From the NCBI GenBank assembly GCA_009779895.1, contig WRBB01000008.1:1-64000 (forward strand): DNA of 64,000 nucleotides, given 5' to 3'. The DNA is from Lachnospiraceae bacterium. Its GTDB lineage: Bacteria > Bacillota > Clostridia > Lachnospirales > Lachnospiraceae. A model generated the notes under the pieces. That model was not told the DNA's origin. It ran no database searches and saw only the letters and a program-made list of their open reading frames with translations. The position numbers were made by a program, and so were the translations under genes. Below, piece by piece: positions 17,038 to 26,428 of this stretch (position 1 is the stretch's first letter; every line of letters starts with the position of its first letter).

Positions 17038-17979
17038 ATGAAACATAAAATTTTATTGGCAGTAGATGCCGGAGGTACAAAAACAGAATATTGTATAAAG
17101 TTTTTGTCTGATGGGAAAGTGTCTCGTTATCTATATGGTGGTTCTAACTACAAATCTGTTGGATTGGAAGCAACACAAGCAAACTTGATTGAAAGTTTTT
17201 TAGAAATTTGCCGCAAAGAAAACATTCGCCCAAGTGAGGTGCAACGGGCAGTTTTTGGAATATCCGGTTGTGACTCAGAACAAGATATACAGGTTTATAA
17301 TCAGATGATAAGTCGTACCGGTCTGCATGATAAAAGGATTAGCTTGTATAATGATTGTGAGTTGGCCTTTCAGGCGACAACGGATGCACCGGGACTTTGT
17401 GTGGTAGCCGGAACAGGTTCAAATTGTATGGCATTTCAAGTTGATAAACCGATTGAGCGAGCCGGAGGTTGGGGTGCATTTTTAAGTGATGGCGGAAGTG
17501 GATATTGGATAGCTAGGTACATATTGGAAGAGATGTTGCTTTTTTCAGATGGCATTGGTTCAAATCGGGCGATTTATGAAAAGATTGCTTGTCATTTTCA
17601 CATTAAAAATCAGTTGGATATAGCTGCTTGTTTTACTGCTTTGAGTGTTTCTGAGATAGCTTCGGTGGCTCGCGTTATTTTGGATTGTGCAAAGGATGGA
17701 GATACTTATGCACAAGAAGTATTGCATTTGGCACATGTGCAATTGTGGAATTTAGCGATAGCTTTAGTAAAGCGAATGAAATACAAACAGGATGAGGTGT
17801 TGGATGTAGTTTTAAATGGAAGTCTTTTCCGTAATACATGGTTTTTAGAAAATTTTTGGCAAGGGCTAGTAAGGCAAATAGAGAATCCTTTGCGTCAACA
17901 TCTTGTAGCTACAAATACGACAGAAAATGCCATGCGTATGGCACACAAATTGTATGACATCGAAAACAAGCAAACATAA
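17038..17979 (+). CDS. BadF/BadG-type ATPase-fold kinase, N-acetylglucosamine kinase-like
   Basis: 313 residues with the actin-like ATPase fold: phosphate-1 loop AVDAGGTKTEY at about 6-16, phosphate-2 CVVAGTGSN at about 121-129 and adenosine loop near the C-terminus (VVLNGSLF). The sequence GGWGAFLSDGGSGYWI matches the sugar-binding region of eukaryotic-like N-acetylglucosamine kinases, so an amino-sugar kinase is the most likely role. TTG at 17023 opens the frame, but GAGGGA at 17025-17030 fits ATG 17038. The gene lies 21 bases after the ROK gene and before the importer, so it would phosphorylate the imported sugar in the cytoplasm. The substrate remains unproven. Confidence 0.75.
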   Translation: MKHKILLAVDAGGTKTEYCIKFLSDGKVSRYLYGGSNYKSVGLEATQANLIESFLEICRKENIRPSEVQRAVFGISGCDSEQDIQVYNQMISRTGLHDKRISLYNDCELAFQATTDAPGLCVVAGTGSNCMAFQVDKPIERAGGWGAFLSDGGSGYWIARYILEEMLLFSDGIGSNRAIYEKIACHFHIKNQLDIAACFTALSVSEIASVARVILDCAKDGDTYAQEVLHLAHVQLWNLAIALVKRMKYKQDEVLDVVLNGSLFRNTWFLENFWQGLVRQIENPLRQHLVATNTTENAMRMAHKLYDIENKQT

Positions 17980-18012
17980 GGTTTGTTTGATATAAAGAAA
18001 AGGAGGAATACC

Positions 18013-19014
18013 ATGAAAAAACGATTAGCAATGTTAGTGACCCTCGTAATGACTGTAGGCCTATTAGTGGCTTGTGGTGGTGGGGGCACAAACGAAGATC
18101 CACCAGCAACAAATGATACCACTGAGGAAACACCGGTGGCCGGTGACGGTGAAGTGTTTCGGGCGGCATTTATTACACAAGCAATGTCAAATGAGTCCCA
18201 AGCGTTCTCTTGGAGAGAGTTTGAGCGTTTGGCACCGGAATTTGGTTTTGAGATGACGGTGTTTGCCGGAGAAAATGAACCAGCTGTTGAATTTGATGGC
18301 GTTTTGACAGCGATTGCCAATGGATATGATGCAATTTTTGTGAATCCCAGTAGTATTGAGGGAATCGTACCTGCATTACAACAGGCCAGAGATGCCGGAT
18401 TGATTGTTGGTATGTTTTCATCTGTGCTTCCAGAAGAGCATCAAGAAGTGCAACATTTCTTTGTAGGTTCTGATGATTATATGGGTGGTGTTCAAGCAGG
18501 TGAGTTTGTTTCTGCGAATTTCCCGGATGGAGCAAACTTTGTTGAAGTAGGTGGGCAAGCTGGCCATAGTGCGGCAAATGATCGTCACGACGGTTTCCGG
18601 ACGGGTATTGCAGATAACATTGTTGAGTTAGATTCACAATTTGCACCAACCGGATGGAATACCCATGAAGCCTTGTCAATTATGGAAGATTTTATTGTAA
18701 TGTATGGAGATGAAATTGATATTGTGTGGTGTCATTGGGACAATGGAGCTAGCGGTGTGATTGAAGCTTTACAAAATGCCGGTATGACAGATGTATTTGT
18801 GATTGGGGTAGATGGCAACCGAACTGGGTATGCCCAAGTTCGCAACGGCACACAAGCTTTGAGTGTTGGTCAGAGTTTCACCAATATGGCAACAGAATCA
18901 CTTCGATTGGCACGTGTGCTTTTAGAGGGCGGAACAGTAGATTCTATTAATTATATTCCACTTGATATGGTAACGATTGAAACGATTGATAATTTTGTAG
19001 AGCCGGATTGGTAA
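18013..19014 (+). CDS. RbsB-type sugar-binding lipoprotein
   Basis: 333 residues: lipoprotein signal ending in LVAC at about residues 21-24, a short acidic linker, then a periplasmic-binding-protein type 1 (LacI/RbsB-like) fold with a repeated alpha/beta pattern (NPSSIEGIVPALQQARDAG and, in the second lobe, VIGVDGN). It should bind a monosaccharide or similar ligand at the cell surface for the ATPase and two permeases encoded next. AAGGAGGA before ATG 18013 decides the start; the longer frame to 17983 lacks one. A strong hairpin follows the stop, which would let this gene be expressed above the rest of the transporter. Confidence 0.9.
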   Translation: MKKRLAMLVTLVMTVGLLVACGGGGTNEDPPATNDTTEETPVAGDGEVFRAAFITQAMSNESQAFSWREFERLAPEFGFEMTVFAGENEPAVEFDGVLTAIANGYDAIFVNPSSIEGIVPALQQARDAGLIVGMFSSVLPEEHQEVQHFFVGSDDYMGGVQAGEFVSANFPDGANFVEVGGQAGHSAANDRHDGFRTGIADNIVELDSQFAPTGWNTHEALSIMEDFIVMYGDEIDIVWCHWDNGASGVIEALQNAGMTDVFVIGVDGNRTGYAQVRNGTQALSVGQSFTNMATESLRLARVLLEGGTVDSINYIPLDMVTIETIDNFVEPDW

Positions 19015-19027
19015 AAGGCAATGAAGA

Positions 19028-19070
19028 CTCCGAGTCGGTTTATTCCGGCTCGGAGATGCTGTACTTTTTT
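19028..19070 (+). terminator. Intercistronic hairpin between binding protein and ATPase genes
   Basis: CTCCGAGTCGG (19028-19038) pairs with CCGGCTCGGAG (19045-19055) with one G-U pair and a six-base loop. A run of six T follows, but ten bases later (19065-19070), so it is better seen as a leaky terminator or mRNA-stabilising element that sets the ratio of binding protein to membrane parts. Confidence 0.7.
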
Positions 19071-19094
19071 ATGTTGGAAAAAGGGAGAATGACT

Positions 19095-20576
19095 GTGGAT
19101 ACAAAGAAAAATGAGGTCATATTATCAATTAAAAATGTGAGTAAATCATTTCCTGGGGTTAGAGCACTTGATGATGTTTCTGTTGCATTTAGCAGAGGCA
19201 CTGTGCATGGGGTGGTTGGTGAAAATGGGGCAGGAAAATCTACACTTATGAAGATTCTTTCTGGGATATATACCAAAGATGCAGGAACGGTAGTTTTTGA
19301 TGGAGAAGAAATAGAGCATACGACACCGGTTCAATCTCTAAAAAGAGGGCTCAGTATTATATATCAGGAATTTAATCTTGTAAATACATTAACAGCCGGA
19401 GAAAATATTTTTCTTGGTCGTTATGCGGAATTAAAAGGTATGCGCAATATTCACCGGAAAGCTCGGGCTTTGCTAGATAGTATAGGCAGTACAATCAATA
19501 CAAATAAGCTTGTAGGTGATTTGAGTGCGGCTGAAAAGCAGATGGTGGAAATTACAAAAGCACTCTCCTTTGATTCAAAACTTATAATTATGGATGAACC
19601 AAGCAGTAGTTTGACTGCCGATGAGCTGAAACGGCTGTTTGTAATCATAGATGATTTGCGCAAAAAAGGGGTTACAATAATTTATATCAGTCATAAATTG
19701 GATGAAATTTTTCAGCTTTGTGACATGGTTACGATTATTCGTGATGGAAAAATAATTGATACAAAATCCATAGAAAAATTGACAAGAAGTGATATGATTG
19801 CCAAAATGATTGGCCGTGAAATTGAAAATGAATATCCGGAACGCTCCCGTTGTGTAGGTGAAACAATTATGGAAGTGCGAGATATTCGAACGCGGAAGCT
19901 AAAAGATATCTCTTTTGAACTAAAAAAGGGTGAAATTCTTGGATTTGTGGGTTTGGTTGGAGCAGGGCGAACGGAAATCGTGCGTGCGATTTATGGTGCA
20001 GACAAAGCCAAAGAACTCAAAATATTTATCAATGAAAAAGAGGTTAAAATAAAAAATCCTCGGGATGGGAAACGAGAGAGTATTGGACTTTTGCCGGAAG
20101 ACCGTAAGTTGGAAGGTTTGGTTTTACCTTTTTCGGTGCAAGCAAACATTACCATGTCAAGTTTAGAGGGCATTACAAAATTTGGCTTTATTCGTAAGGC
20201 AAAAGAAAAAGATATTGCTATACGGCAAATTAAAAATCTTTCGATTAAAACGCCTTCTCCTAATACGAAAGCAAAGACGCTTTCGGGTGGTAATCAACAA
20301 AAATGTATTATGGGACGTTGGCTGGAAATAGATCCTGACATCCTTATTTTGGATGAACCAACACGAGGCATTGATGTAGGTACGAAGTATGAGATATATC
20401 TGTTGGTTAAGAAAATTGCGGAAAAAGGTGGCTCTGTTATTATGATTTCCTCGGAGCTGCCGGAGGTACTAGCTATGAGTAACCGTGTGTTGACTATTTG
20501 TGAAGGGCGCATCAGTGGGGAATTTAACCCTGAAATAGATTCGGCTCATGACATTATGGATGCTGCAATAGGTTAG
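19095..20576 (+). CDS. Sugar ABC importer ATPase, RbsA/MglA type (tandem domains)
   Basis: 493 residues with two ATPase domains. The first has GENGAGKST, a LSAAEK signature region and LIIMDEPSSSL. The second has a degenerate Walker A (GLVGAGRTE) with an intact signature LSGGNQQK and LILDEPTRGIDVG, the usual asymmetry of RbsA/MglA proteins. It powers uptake of the sugar bound by the preceding lipoprotein. The frame is open from 19008, but that part holds the hairpin; AGGGAG at 19082-19087 favours the GTG at 19095 (seven-base spacing), with ATG 19071 and 19089 as alternatives. The length then matches the family norm of about 495-500. Confidence 0.92.
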   Translation: MDTKKNEVILSIKNVSKSFPGVRALDDVSVAFSRGTVHGVVGENGAGKSTLMKILSGIYTKDAGTVVFDGEEIEHTTPVQSLKRGLSIIYQEFNLVNTLTAGENIFLGRYAELKGMRNIHRKARALLDSIGSTINTNKLVGDLSAAEKQMVEITKALSFDSKLIIMDEPSSSLTADELKRLFVIIDDLRKKGVTIIYISHKLDEIFQLCDMVTIIRDGKIIDTKSIEKLTRSDMIAKMIGREIENEYPERSRCVGETIMEVRDIRTRKLKDISFELKKGEILGFVGLVGAGRTEIVRAIYGADKAKELKIFINEKEVKIKNPRDGKRESIGLLPEDRKLEGLVLPFSVQANITMSSLEGITKFGFIRKAKEKDIAIRQIKNLSIKTPSPNTKAKTLSGGNQQKCIMGRWLEIDPDILILDEPTRGIDVGTKYEIYLLVKKIAEKGGSVIMISSELPEVLAMSNRVLTICEGRISGEFNPEIDSAHDIMDAAIG

Positions 20577-20590
20577 GAGAGGTAACGATT

Positions 20591-21577
20591 ATGATAAAAC
20601 AATCACAAGGCGCAAGATTACGCATCGTAGATTTTTTGTTAGAATATCTTGTTTTGATTGCCATTGTGGCATTGATACTTATAACAGCCATTGTATCACC
20701 GAGGTTTTTGACGGTGGACAATTTTATAAATTTAATGCGCCAATTTGGACCTTTGAGTTTTGTGGCGTTGGGAATGACCTTTATTATTGTAGGAGGTTTT
20801 ATTGATCTTTCTATACCCGGAATGATTTCATTGGTAGCAATGGTTACTTTGATGCTCGTAGATACAATCGGGGAAATTCCGGCTTTGATTATAGGTTTGC
20901 TGCTGGGTACGACTATGGGTTTTATAAATGGTATGATACTGGTGATTTCCGGGGCTTCAACCCAGGCCAAGGCTCTATTTATAACCTTTGGTATGAGTTT
21001 GATTTATCGTTCGATTGCTTTGATTATTACAGGTGGTTTTCCGATGAATTGGGGCACCTTGTTTGAGCATCCTATGCCAGTTACCAGAACTCTAGGAGCG
21101 GGCACTCTTGGTATCTTGTCTCATTCTTTTATCCTGTTTCTTTTCTTTTTGGCAGTGCTTTTTATTTTTCAATCAAAAACCTTTCTTGGTCGAGCGATTG
21201 CTTATACCGGCGGCAATTTAAATGCCGCTGAATTGGGTGGTATTCCCACCAAACGAATTATGATTTTTATTTACGCTTTATGTGGATTTATGACTGCTGT
21301 TGGCGCGATTGTACTGTTTTCTCGGGTGTCTGTTACGGTTCCGACTGTTGGTACATTTTTTGAGAGGGATGCGATTATGGCCGTTGTGGTTGGCGGAACT
21401 TCGCTTCTTGGTGGAAAAGGCAGTGTTCTTCGTACAGTCATGGGTGTCTCGCTTGTAATACTGATGTCCAACTGTATGAACCTTATGGGCGTGAATACAC
21501 ATATGCAAGAGGTGGTTAGAGGTGCGATTCTGGTATTGGCCGTTTGGCTTGACCATCGTAGGCATGAAAGGGGTTAG
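20591..21577 (+). CDS. Sugar ABC importer permease 1, RbsC type
   Basis: 328 residues, about nine to ten hydrophobic helices, of the branched-chain/ribose permease family. The conserved QFGPLSFVALGMTFIIVGGF and, later, AVVVGGTSLLGGKGS stretches are diagnostic for RbsC-like proteins. It begins 14 bases after the ATPase stop with GGAGAGG. It is followed directly by a second, divergent permease of the same family, so the channel is probably a heterodimer rather than the usual homodimer. Confidence 0.93.
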   Translation: MIKQSQGARLRIVDFLLEYLVLIAIVALILITAIVSPRFLTVDNFINLMRQFGPLSFVALGMTFIIVGGFIDLSIPGMISLVAMVTLMLVDTIGEIPALIIGLLLGTTMGFINGMILVISGASTQAKALFITFGMSLIYRSIALIITGGFPMNWGTLFEHPMPVTRTLGAGTLGILSHSFILFLFFLAVLFIFQSKTFLGRAIAYTGGNLNAAELGGIPTKRIMIFIYALCGFMTAVGAIVLFSRVSVTVPTVGTFFERDAIMAVVVGGTSLLGGKGSVLRTVMGVSLVILMSNCMNLMGVNTHMQEVVRGAILVLAVWLDHRRHERG

Positions 21578-21583
21578 TGTTTG

Positions 21584-22555
21584 ATGAATAATAATGTACA
21601 GATAATGAGCAGGCATACGGTGAAAATACTAGGCAAGCAGAAGGCTGTAATAGCAATCCTGTTTATGCTTCTTGTGATGCTTTTTACGGATTCGAACTTT
21701 TATACCGCAGGCAATCTGTTTAATTTATTAGAGGCGGTTTCAACAAATGCAATTATTGCTTTTGGAGTGACGTTAGCGGTAATATGCAAAGGTTGTGATT
21801 TGTCAGTGGGTTCGGTGATGGCCATGTCCGGAATTATTGCTATTATTTTAATCAATGGTGGGATGCATATGGCTTTGGCGATTATTCTTGCTGTTTTGTC
21901 TGGTGGTTTGGTAGGTTTTATTAATGGGTTTTTGATTGTGCAGCAAAAATCGGAGGCCTTTATTATTACTTTGGGTATGGGGATGTTGGTTCAAGGGGTG
22001 GCCTTGTTGTTGACAAATGCCAATCCGGTTTCGGCTTCTAATCCGAGTTTCCAGAGAATATCCGGTGAAAGTTGGCTTGGGATACCAAATATAGCCTTGT
22101 TTATGATTGTTTTAGGGATATTGACTTTTTTGCTTTTGCGATTTACTAGTTTTGGCCGAAATTGCTATGCTCTAGGTGGAGATTATGAGGTTGCAGAGCA
22201 TTCAGGTATCAATGTGATCAAAACCAAATGGTTTGCTTTTGTGCTTACAGGTACTTTTGCAGCTGTTGCTGGTGTTTTGGCGGCATCGCGAATGAATACG
22301 GGTTTGCCGATTGCCGGCGTTGAAATTCCGTTGATGGTTAACTGTGGGGTGGTGATAGGGGGAACATCTTTTGCTGGTGGAGTGGGTGGTGTACCACAAA
22401 GTTTTATTGGTATTTTTGCCATGTTCTTGCTGAGAAATTGCATGGGCATGTTGGGAATCCATCCAAATGTTCAGATGTTGGTTTTGGGAATTATGGTAGT
22501 GCTTATTATCGCATTAGATTGTTATGCTATCAAACGCAAGAAAGAAGATGTTTGA
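21584..22555 (+). CDS. Sugar ABC importer permease 2, RbsC type
   Basis: 323 residues, the same fold as the preceding permease, with NAIIAFGVTLAVICKGCDLS and, near the C-terminus, GGVVIGGTSFAGGVGGVP-like sequence. TTG at 21581 opens the frame; the ATG at 21584 with AAAGGGG upstream is preferred. The two permeases differ clearly in sequence, so this is an old duplication and not a recent one. It ends the importer operon. Confidence 0.93.
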   Translation: MNNNVQIMSRHTVKILGKQKAVIAILFMLLVMLFTDSNFYTAGNLFNLLEAVSTNAIIAFGVTLAVICKGCDLSVGSVMAMSGIIAIILINGGMHMALAIILAVLSGGLVGFINGFLIVQQKSEAFIITLGMGMLVQGVALLLTNANPVSASNPSFQRISGESWLGIPNIALFMIVLGILTFLLLRFTSFGRNCYALGGDYEVAEHSGINVIKTKWFAFVLTGTFAAVAGVLAASRMNTGLPIAGVEIPLMVNCGVVIGGTSFAGGVGGVPQSFIGIFAMFLLRNCMGMLGIHPNVQMLVLGIMVVLIIALDCYAIKRKKEDV

Positions 22556-22642
22556 TGTTTTGAAAAAAATATGACTATCAATCAGCGGTGCTTTCAGCTA
22601 TAATGTTAAAGTAGTGCTGATTTTTAATGCTGGAGAAAAGAA

Positions 22643-23164
22643 ATGAGAGAAAAATTTATTTACAGGAAATTAGATGCAAAGGATGAATCCGAGTTATTTC
22701 ATATAATGGATGTAGTACTCGGTGGACTGGAGCGAAAAGAGCTTTTTATTCCCTATTCGGAAGAAGAAAAAAAATGTGTGTTTGATTGCAATTATGCCTT
22801 TCATTATGGGGCTTTTGATCAGGAAAAACTGGTTGCAACCAATGCGATTTATGTAAGTGAAAACTTAATAAAAGATTACTATACTATTTTAAATATAGAT
22901 AAATCGAAGAAAATCGGTGAGTTAGGTGGTTTTTTAACTTTGAAAGAATATTCCGGCCAAGGACTTATGACAAAGTTATGTGAAATACAATTAAGTGCGG
23001 CCAAGGAATTAGATTTTGATTATATAACAGCAACGGCGCACCCGGAAAATGTGAGCAGTTGTAAGATATTGGAAAAAGTAGGGCTGGTTTTTTTTGATAC
23101 AATTACAACCTCTAGTGGATATCTAAGAAATGTATATTGGAAAAAATTGAATGGAGAAATTTAA
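22643..23164 (+). CDS. GNAT-family N-acetyltransferase
   Basis: 173 residues. The acetyl-CoA binding motif is recognisable as YSGQGLMTKLCEIQL (about 107-121), followed by the AHPENVSSCKILEKVGLVFF end region of GNAT enzymes. The acceptor is unknown. Preceded by GGAGAAAAG and by a TATAAT at 22599-22604 with no good -35. Its last codons overlap the start of the next gene by 14 bases, so the two are translated from one message. Nothing ties it to the sugar importer upstream. Confidence 0.88.
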   Translation: MREKFIYRKLDAKDESELFHIMDVVLGGLERKELFIPYSEEEKKCVFDCNYAFHYGAFDQEKLVATNAIYVSENLIKDYYTILNIDKSKKIGELGGFLTLKEYSGQGLMTKLCEIQLSAAKELDFDYITATAHPENVSSCKILEKVGLVFFDTITTSSGYLRNVYWKKLNGEI

Positions 23165-23753
23165 TAGAAAGTTGGGAAAAGTTCTGATACTCATGTTAGC
23201 GATTTTTTTGTTATATGTGAGTATTGGTACGATTGAAGTTTGGCGATTCGGTCAAGTAGATGAAACCAGAAGAGCAGATGTAGCTATTGTTCTTGGAGCT
23301 AGCGTTTGGGGCAACCAGCCATCACCTGTTTTTGCGGAACGTATTAATCATGGAATATGGTTATATCAAAACAATTATGTAGAGTATCTTATTTTTACGG
23401 GTGGTGTTAGTGAGGGAAACCAGTTTTCCGAAGCTTTTATTGCCAAGGAATATGCACATCAACAGGGCGTGCCCTTAGAGGCGATTTTCATTGAAGAGAA
23501 GTCGGCTAATACGAGGGAAAACATAAATTATGCGATAGAAATAGTGATGGCAGAAAATATGGAGACGATATTGTTGGTGAGTGACCCTTTGCATATGCGA
23601 CGTAGTTTGCAGATTGCCAGAGATCGTGGTTTACAAGTATATTCTTCACCAACAAAAACAACAAGGTATACAAGTTTGCAAACGCAGATACCTTTTTTGA
23701 TGCGTGAATCTTTTTGGTTTACTGCGCAACGATTATTTGGATGGATGATATAA
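23151..23753 (+). CDS. SanA/YdcF-like DUF218 membrane-anchored protein
   Basis: 200 residues: one N-terminal membrane helix (about 8-28) and an extracellular or envelope-facing DUF218 domain with VAIVLGASVWGNQPSPVFAE, LIFTGGVSEG and SANTRENI segments. Proteins of the SanA/YdcF group affect cell-envelope barrier function in other bacteria; their reaction is not settled. It overlaps the GNAT gene by 14 bases. A hairpin (ATAATATG 23750-23757 with CATATTAT 23770-23777) covers its stop and may terminate the pair. A second, larger DUF218 protein is encoded at 46047-46784. Confidence 0.88.
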   Translation: MEKFNRKLGKVLILMLAIFLLYVSIGTIEVWRFGQVDETRRADVAIVLGASVWGNQPSPVFAERINHGIWLYQNNYVEYLIFTGGVSEGNQFSEAFIAKEYAHQQGVPLEAIFIEEKSANTRENINYAIEIVMAENMETILLVSDPLHMRRSLQIARDRGLQVYSSPTKTTRYTSLQTQIPFLMRESFWFTAQRLFGWMI

Positions 23754-23765
23754 TATGCCGTGCTG

Positions 23766-23794
23766 TTGTCATATTATCTTTGTCATAATATAGT
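23766..23794 (+). promoter_or_regulatory. Promoter of the AlkD-like gene
   Basis: TTGTCA (23766-23771), a 17-base spacer and TATAGT (23789-23794). The -35 overlaps the hairpin that ends the previous gene pair. Confidence 0.6.
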
Positions 23795-23829
23795 TAGTAT
23801 AAATATTAAATGAAAGAGGTAGAACGTAA

Positions 23830-24924
23830 ATGGCAGATTTACTGAAAGATATGTACAATCAAGACACATTGGGGAAATTAGCAAAGGAAATTAAGGTGGT
23901 TTATTCATCTTTTCAAGTGACAGATTTTCTAGCCTCTGTTATGGATGAAACATGGGAGTCTTTGGAGTTAAAGGCACGGGGACATCATATATGTAAGAGT
24001 CTAAGAAAATATTTGCCTGCGGATTACAAAGAGGCAATTCGTATCATTGATCAAGTGATTGTGGATTATGGTAGTTGGTTAGAGACCGGTGTGGCTTGGG
24101 TATTTATTGATTTTGTTGAGTTGTATGGACAAGATATGGAACATTGGGATGTTACGATGGATGCAATAGAGCGATATACCGTTCATGCTTCGGCGGAATT
24201 TGCGGTGCGCCCGTTTATTATCGACCATGAAGGGCGGATGATGGCGCAGATGTACGCTTGGTCAAAACATGAAAATGAACATGTTCGCAGACTTGCCAGT
24301 GAGGGTTGCCGCCCGCAACTTCCGTGGGCGCAGTCATTGCCGAAGTATAAAAAAGATCCAACCCCCATTTTACCCATATTAGAGCAGTTAAAAACAGACC
24401 CTGCTTTTTATGTAAGAAAAAGTGTGGCAAATAACCTTAATGATATTTCCAAGACCCATCCGGATTTGGTGGTGAAAATGGCGCAGGATTGGTATGGTAA
24501 AAATGCAGACACAGATTGGATTGTAAAACATGCTTGTAGGACATTATTAAAAAAAGGCAATCGTGATGTGCTGGCAATTTTTGGTTTCCATGATGTGACT
24601 GCCATTGCTGTTAATGACTTTGTCATGGAGCCGGTAAAGCTTAAAATCGGCGAAGAGATTCATTTTTCATTTACGATTTTAGCCAAGCGGGCAACCAAAG
24701 TAAGGTTGGAGTATGGCATTGACTATAGGAAAGCCAATGGAAAACAAAGCCGAAAAATTTTTCAAATCTCCGAAACTGCATTAAAAGAAAATGAAAGAAA
24801 AACTTATACAAAAAAGCATTCCTTTGCGGATTTAAGTACAAGAAAACATTATGTAGGCAGGCATGGAATCACATTGATTGTAAATGGGGTGGAGCGTGGA
24901 ACCTTGGAATTTGAGTTGGTATAA
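23830..24924 (+). CDS. AlkD-like DNA alkylation repair protein with C-terminal beta domain
   Basis: 364 residues. The first 235 or so are helical HEAT-like repeats as in AlkD/AlkC DNA glycosylases, which remove alkylated bases without flipping them (for example SVMDETWESLELKARGHHI at about 38-56 and HVRRLASEGCRPQLPWAQS at about 155-173). The last 110 residues are different: beta-rich, with KLKIGEEIHFSFTI and KVRLEYGIDYRKANGK, resembling an immunoglobulin-like sandwich. This extension is seen in a subset of the family; I infer DNA or substrate contact but cannot show it. It has its own promoter and a shared terminator downstream. Cytoplasmic DNA repair is the likely role. Confidence 0.88.
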   Translation: MADLLKDMYNQDTLGKLAKEIKVVYSSFQVTDFLASVMDETWESLELKARGHHICKSLRKYLPADYKEAIRIIDQVIVDYGSWLETGVAWVFIDFVELYGQDMEHWDVTMDAIERYTVHASAEFAVRPFIIDHEGRMMAQMYAWSKHENEHVRRLASEGCRPQLPWAQSLPKYKKDPTPILPILEQLKTDPAFYVRKSVANNLNDISKTHPDLVVKMAQDWYGKNADTDWIVKHACRTLLKKGNRDVLAIFGFHDVTAIAVNDFVMEPVKLKIGEEIHFSFTILAKRATKVRLEYGIDYRKANGKQSRKIFQISETALKENERKTYTKKHSFADLSTRKHYVGRHGITLIVNGVERGTLEFELV

Positions 24925-24943
24925 ATACATATAAAAGAGATAT

Positions 24944-24985
24944 AAAACCCACAGGGAGCCGTTTAATCCTTGTGGGTTTTTCACC
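24944..24985. terminator. Bidirectional terminator between AlkD-like gene and argG
   Basis: AAAACCCACAGGGA (24944-24957) pairs with TCCTTGTGGGTTTT (24967-24980) with one wobble position. The A-run on the left and T-run on the right serve both converging genes. Confidence 0.85.
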
Positions 24986-24993
24986 GTAACGTA

Positions 24994-26220
24994 TTAGGTT
25001 CGTTTTTTTATTTCTTCCATTTTCATGGCTCGTACTTTCAAAGGCAATCCAAAGAGATTGATAAAGCCCTCTGCATCGTGGTGATCGTATAAATCGCCAG
25101 TGGTAAAGCTTGCGAGTGATTCGCTATATAAGGAATAAGGCGAGTTCGTTCCGGCTTTTATGATATTCCCTTTGTATAGTTTGAATTTGACTTCACCGGT
25201 TACATATTCTTGTGTCACGTCAACAAAGGCTTGGATTGCATCTTTCAAAGGTGTAAACCAAGTACCCTCATAAACGATTTGAGCAAATTTGATACTGAGA
25301 TGTTGTTTGGTTTCAAAGGTAGCTCTGTCCAAGATTAATTCTTCTAATTGTTGATGGGCTTTCATTAAAATAGTTCCGCCGGGAGTCTCATAAATACCAC
25401 GTGATTTCATACCGACTACACGGTTTTCTGTGATGTCAACGATTCCCACTCCATGCTTTCCGCCCAGAGTATTTAATGCTTCAATGATTTTGGAGACTTT
25501 CATTGCTTTGCCATTTAGGCTTTTTGGTATGCCGGCTTCAAAGGTCATGGTTACATATTCTCCCTCGTCAGGTGCATCTTCGGGGGGAACACTTAATACC
25601 AACAAATGATTATAATTTGGTTCAGCAGCTGGGTCTTCCAATTCCAATCCCTCATGGCTAATGTGCCATAGATTTCTATCCCGACTATAACTTTGACCAG
25701 CGTTAAAAGGTAAATCAATCCCATGTGCTTTACAATATTCGATTTCATCTTCCCGTGATTGCATCGTCCAAAGGTCAGTCATACGCCATGGGGCAATGAT
25801 TTTTAAGTCAGGTGCCAGTGCTTTGATGCCCAATTCAAAACGAATCTGGTCATTTCCTTTTCCGGTCGCACCATGACAGATGGCTGTAGCACCCTCTTTC
25901 CTTGCCACATCAACCAAAACTTTGGCAATCAAAGGACGTGCCATGGATGTTCCCAGTAAATATTCATTTTCATAAACGGCACCTGCTTTTACGCAAGGTA
26001 TTACAAAATCATCACAAAATTCATCAATCACATGTTCAATATATAGTTTTGTTGCGCCGGACAGTTTGGCTCGTTCTTCTAAATCATCCAACTCTTCTCC
26101 TTGTCCGCAGTTGATGCAACAGCAAATGACATCATAATCAAAATTTTCTTTTAACCAAGGAATAATCGCTGTGGTATCCAGTCCACCGGAATATGCCAAA
26201 ACAACTTTTTCTTTATGCAT
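24994..26220 (-). CDS. argG: Argininosuccinate synthase
   Basis: 408 residues, the family norm. The ATP-pyrophosphatase P-loop [11 protein letters not shown] lies at residues 8-18 and the family stretch [17 protein letters not shown] at about 118-134. It joins citrulline and aspartate, with ATP cleavage, to argininosuccinate in the second-last step of arginine synthesis. The start at 26220 follows AGGAGG on the minus strand; a longer frame to 26244 lies upstream of that site. It is transcribed away from the ABC gene at 26429, and its promoter carries the same paired ARG-box-like sites as argC. No argH is adjacent, so the last step must be encoded elsewhere. Confidence 0.97.
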   Translation of the reverse strand: MHKEKVVLAYSGGLDTTAIIPWLKENFDYDVICCCINCGQGEELDDLEERAKLSGATKLYIEHVIDEFCDDFVIPCVKAGAVYENEYLLGTSMARPLIAKVLVDVARKEGATAICHGATGKGNDQIRFELGIKALAPDLKIIAPWRMTDLWTMQSREDEIEYCKAHGIDLPFNAGQSYSRDRNLWHISHEGLELEDPAAEPNYNHLLVLSVPPEDAPDEGEYVTMTFEAGIPKSLNGKAMKVSKIIEALNTLGGKHGVGIVDITENRVVGMKSRGIYETPGGTILMKAHQQLEELILDRATFETKQHLSIKFAQIVYEGTWFTPLKDAIQAFVDVTQEYVTGEVKFKLYKGNIIKAGTNSPYSLYSESLASFTTGDLYDHHDAEGFINLFGLPLKVRAMKMEEIKKRT

Positions 26221-26244
26221 GGTAAAACCTCCTAAGGAATTCAA

Positions 26245-26283
26245 TGTTCATAATTATACATGAAAGCGAATAATTATGCAACG
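26245..26283 (-). promoter_or_regulatory. argG promoter with paired ARG-box-like operators
   Basis: On the minus strand TTGCAT (26281-26276), 17 bases, TATAAT (26258-26253). Two ARG-box-like sites with core TAATTA centred 20 bp apart (cores 26251-26256 and 26271-26276; TGTATAATTATGAACA and TTGCATAATTATTCG) cover the -10 and -35. The identical layout occurs before argC. An ArgR/AhrC-type arginine repressor is the expected ligand. Confidence 0.8.
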
Positions 26284-26428
26284 GAGAGGAATAGAAAAAG
26301 GAAAAGGAAATGTGAAACTTTTGTGAAAAGCGGTATAAAAAGAAAAAAGTGCTGAATGGATGGTATAAATCTGTTATACTGGGTAAGTATGACAATGAAT
26401 CAAGTTTTTTCAGGAGCACATAGTTTTT

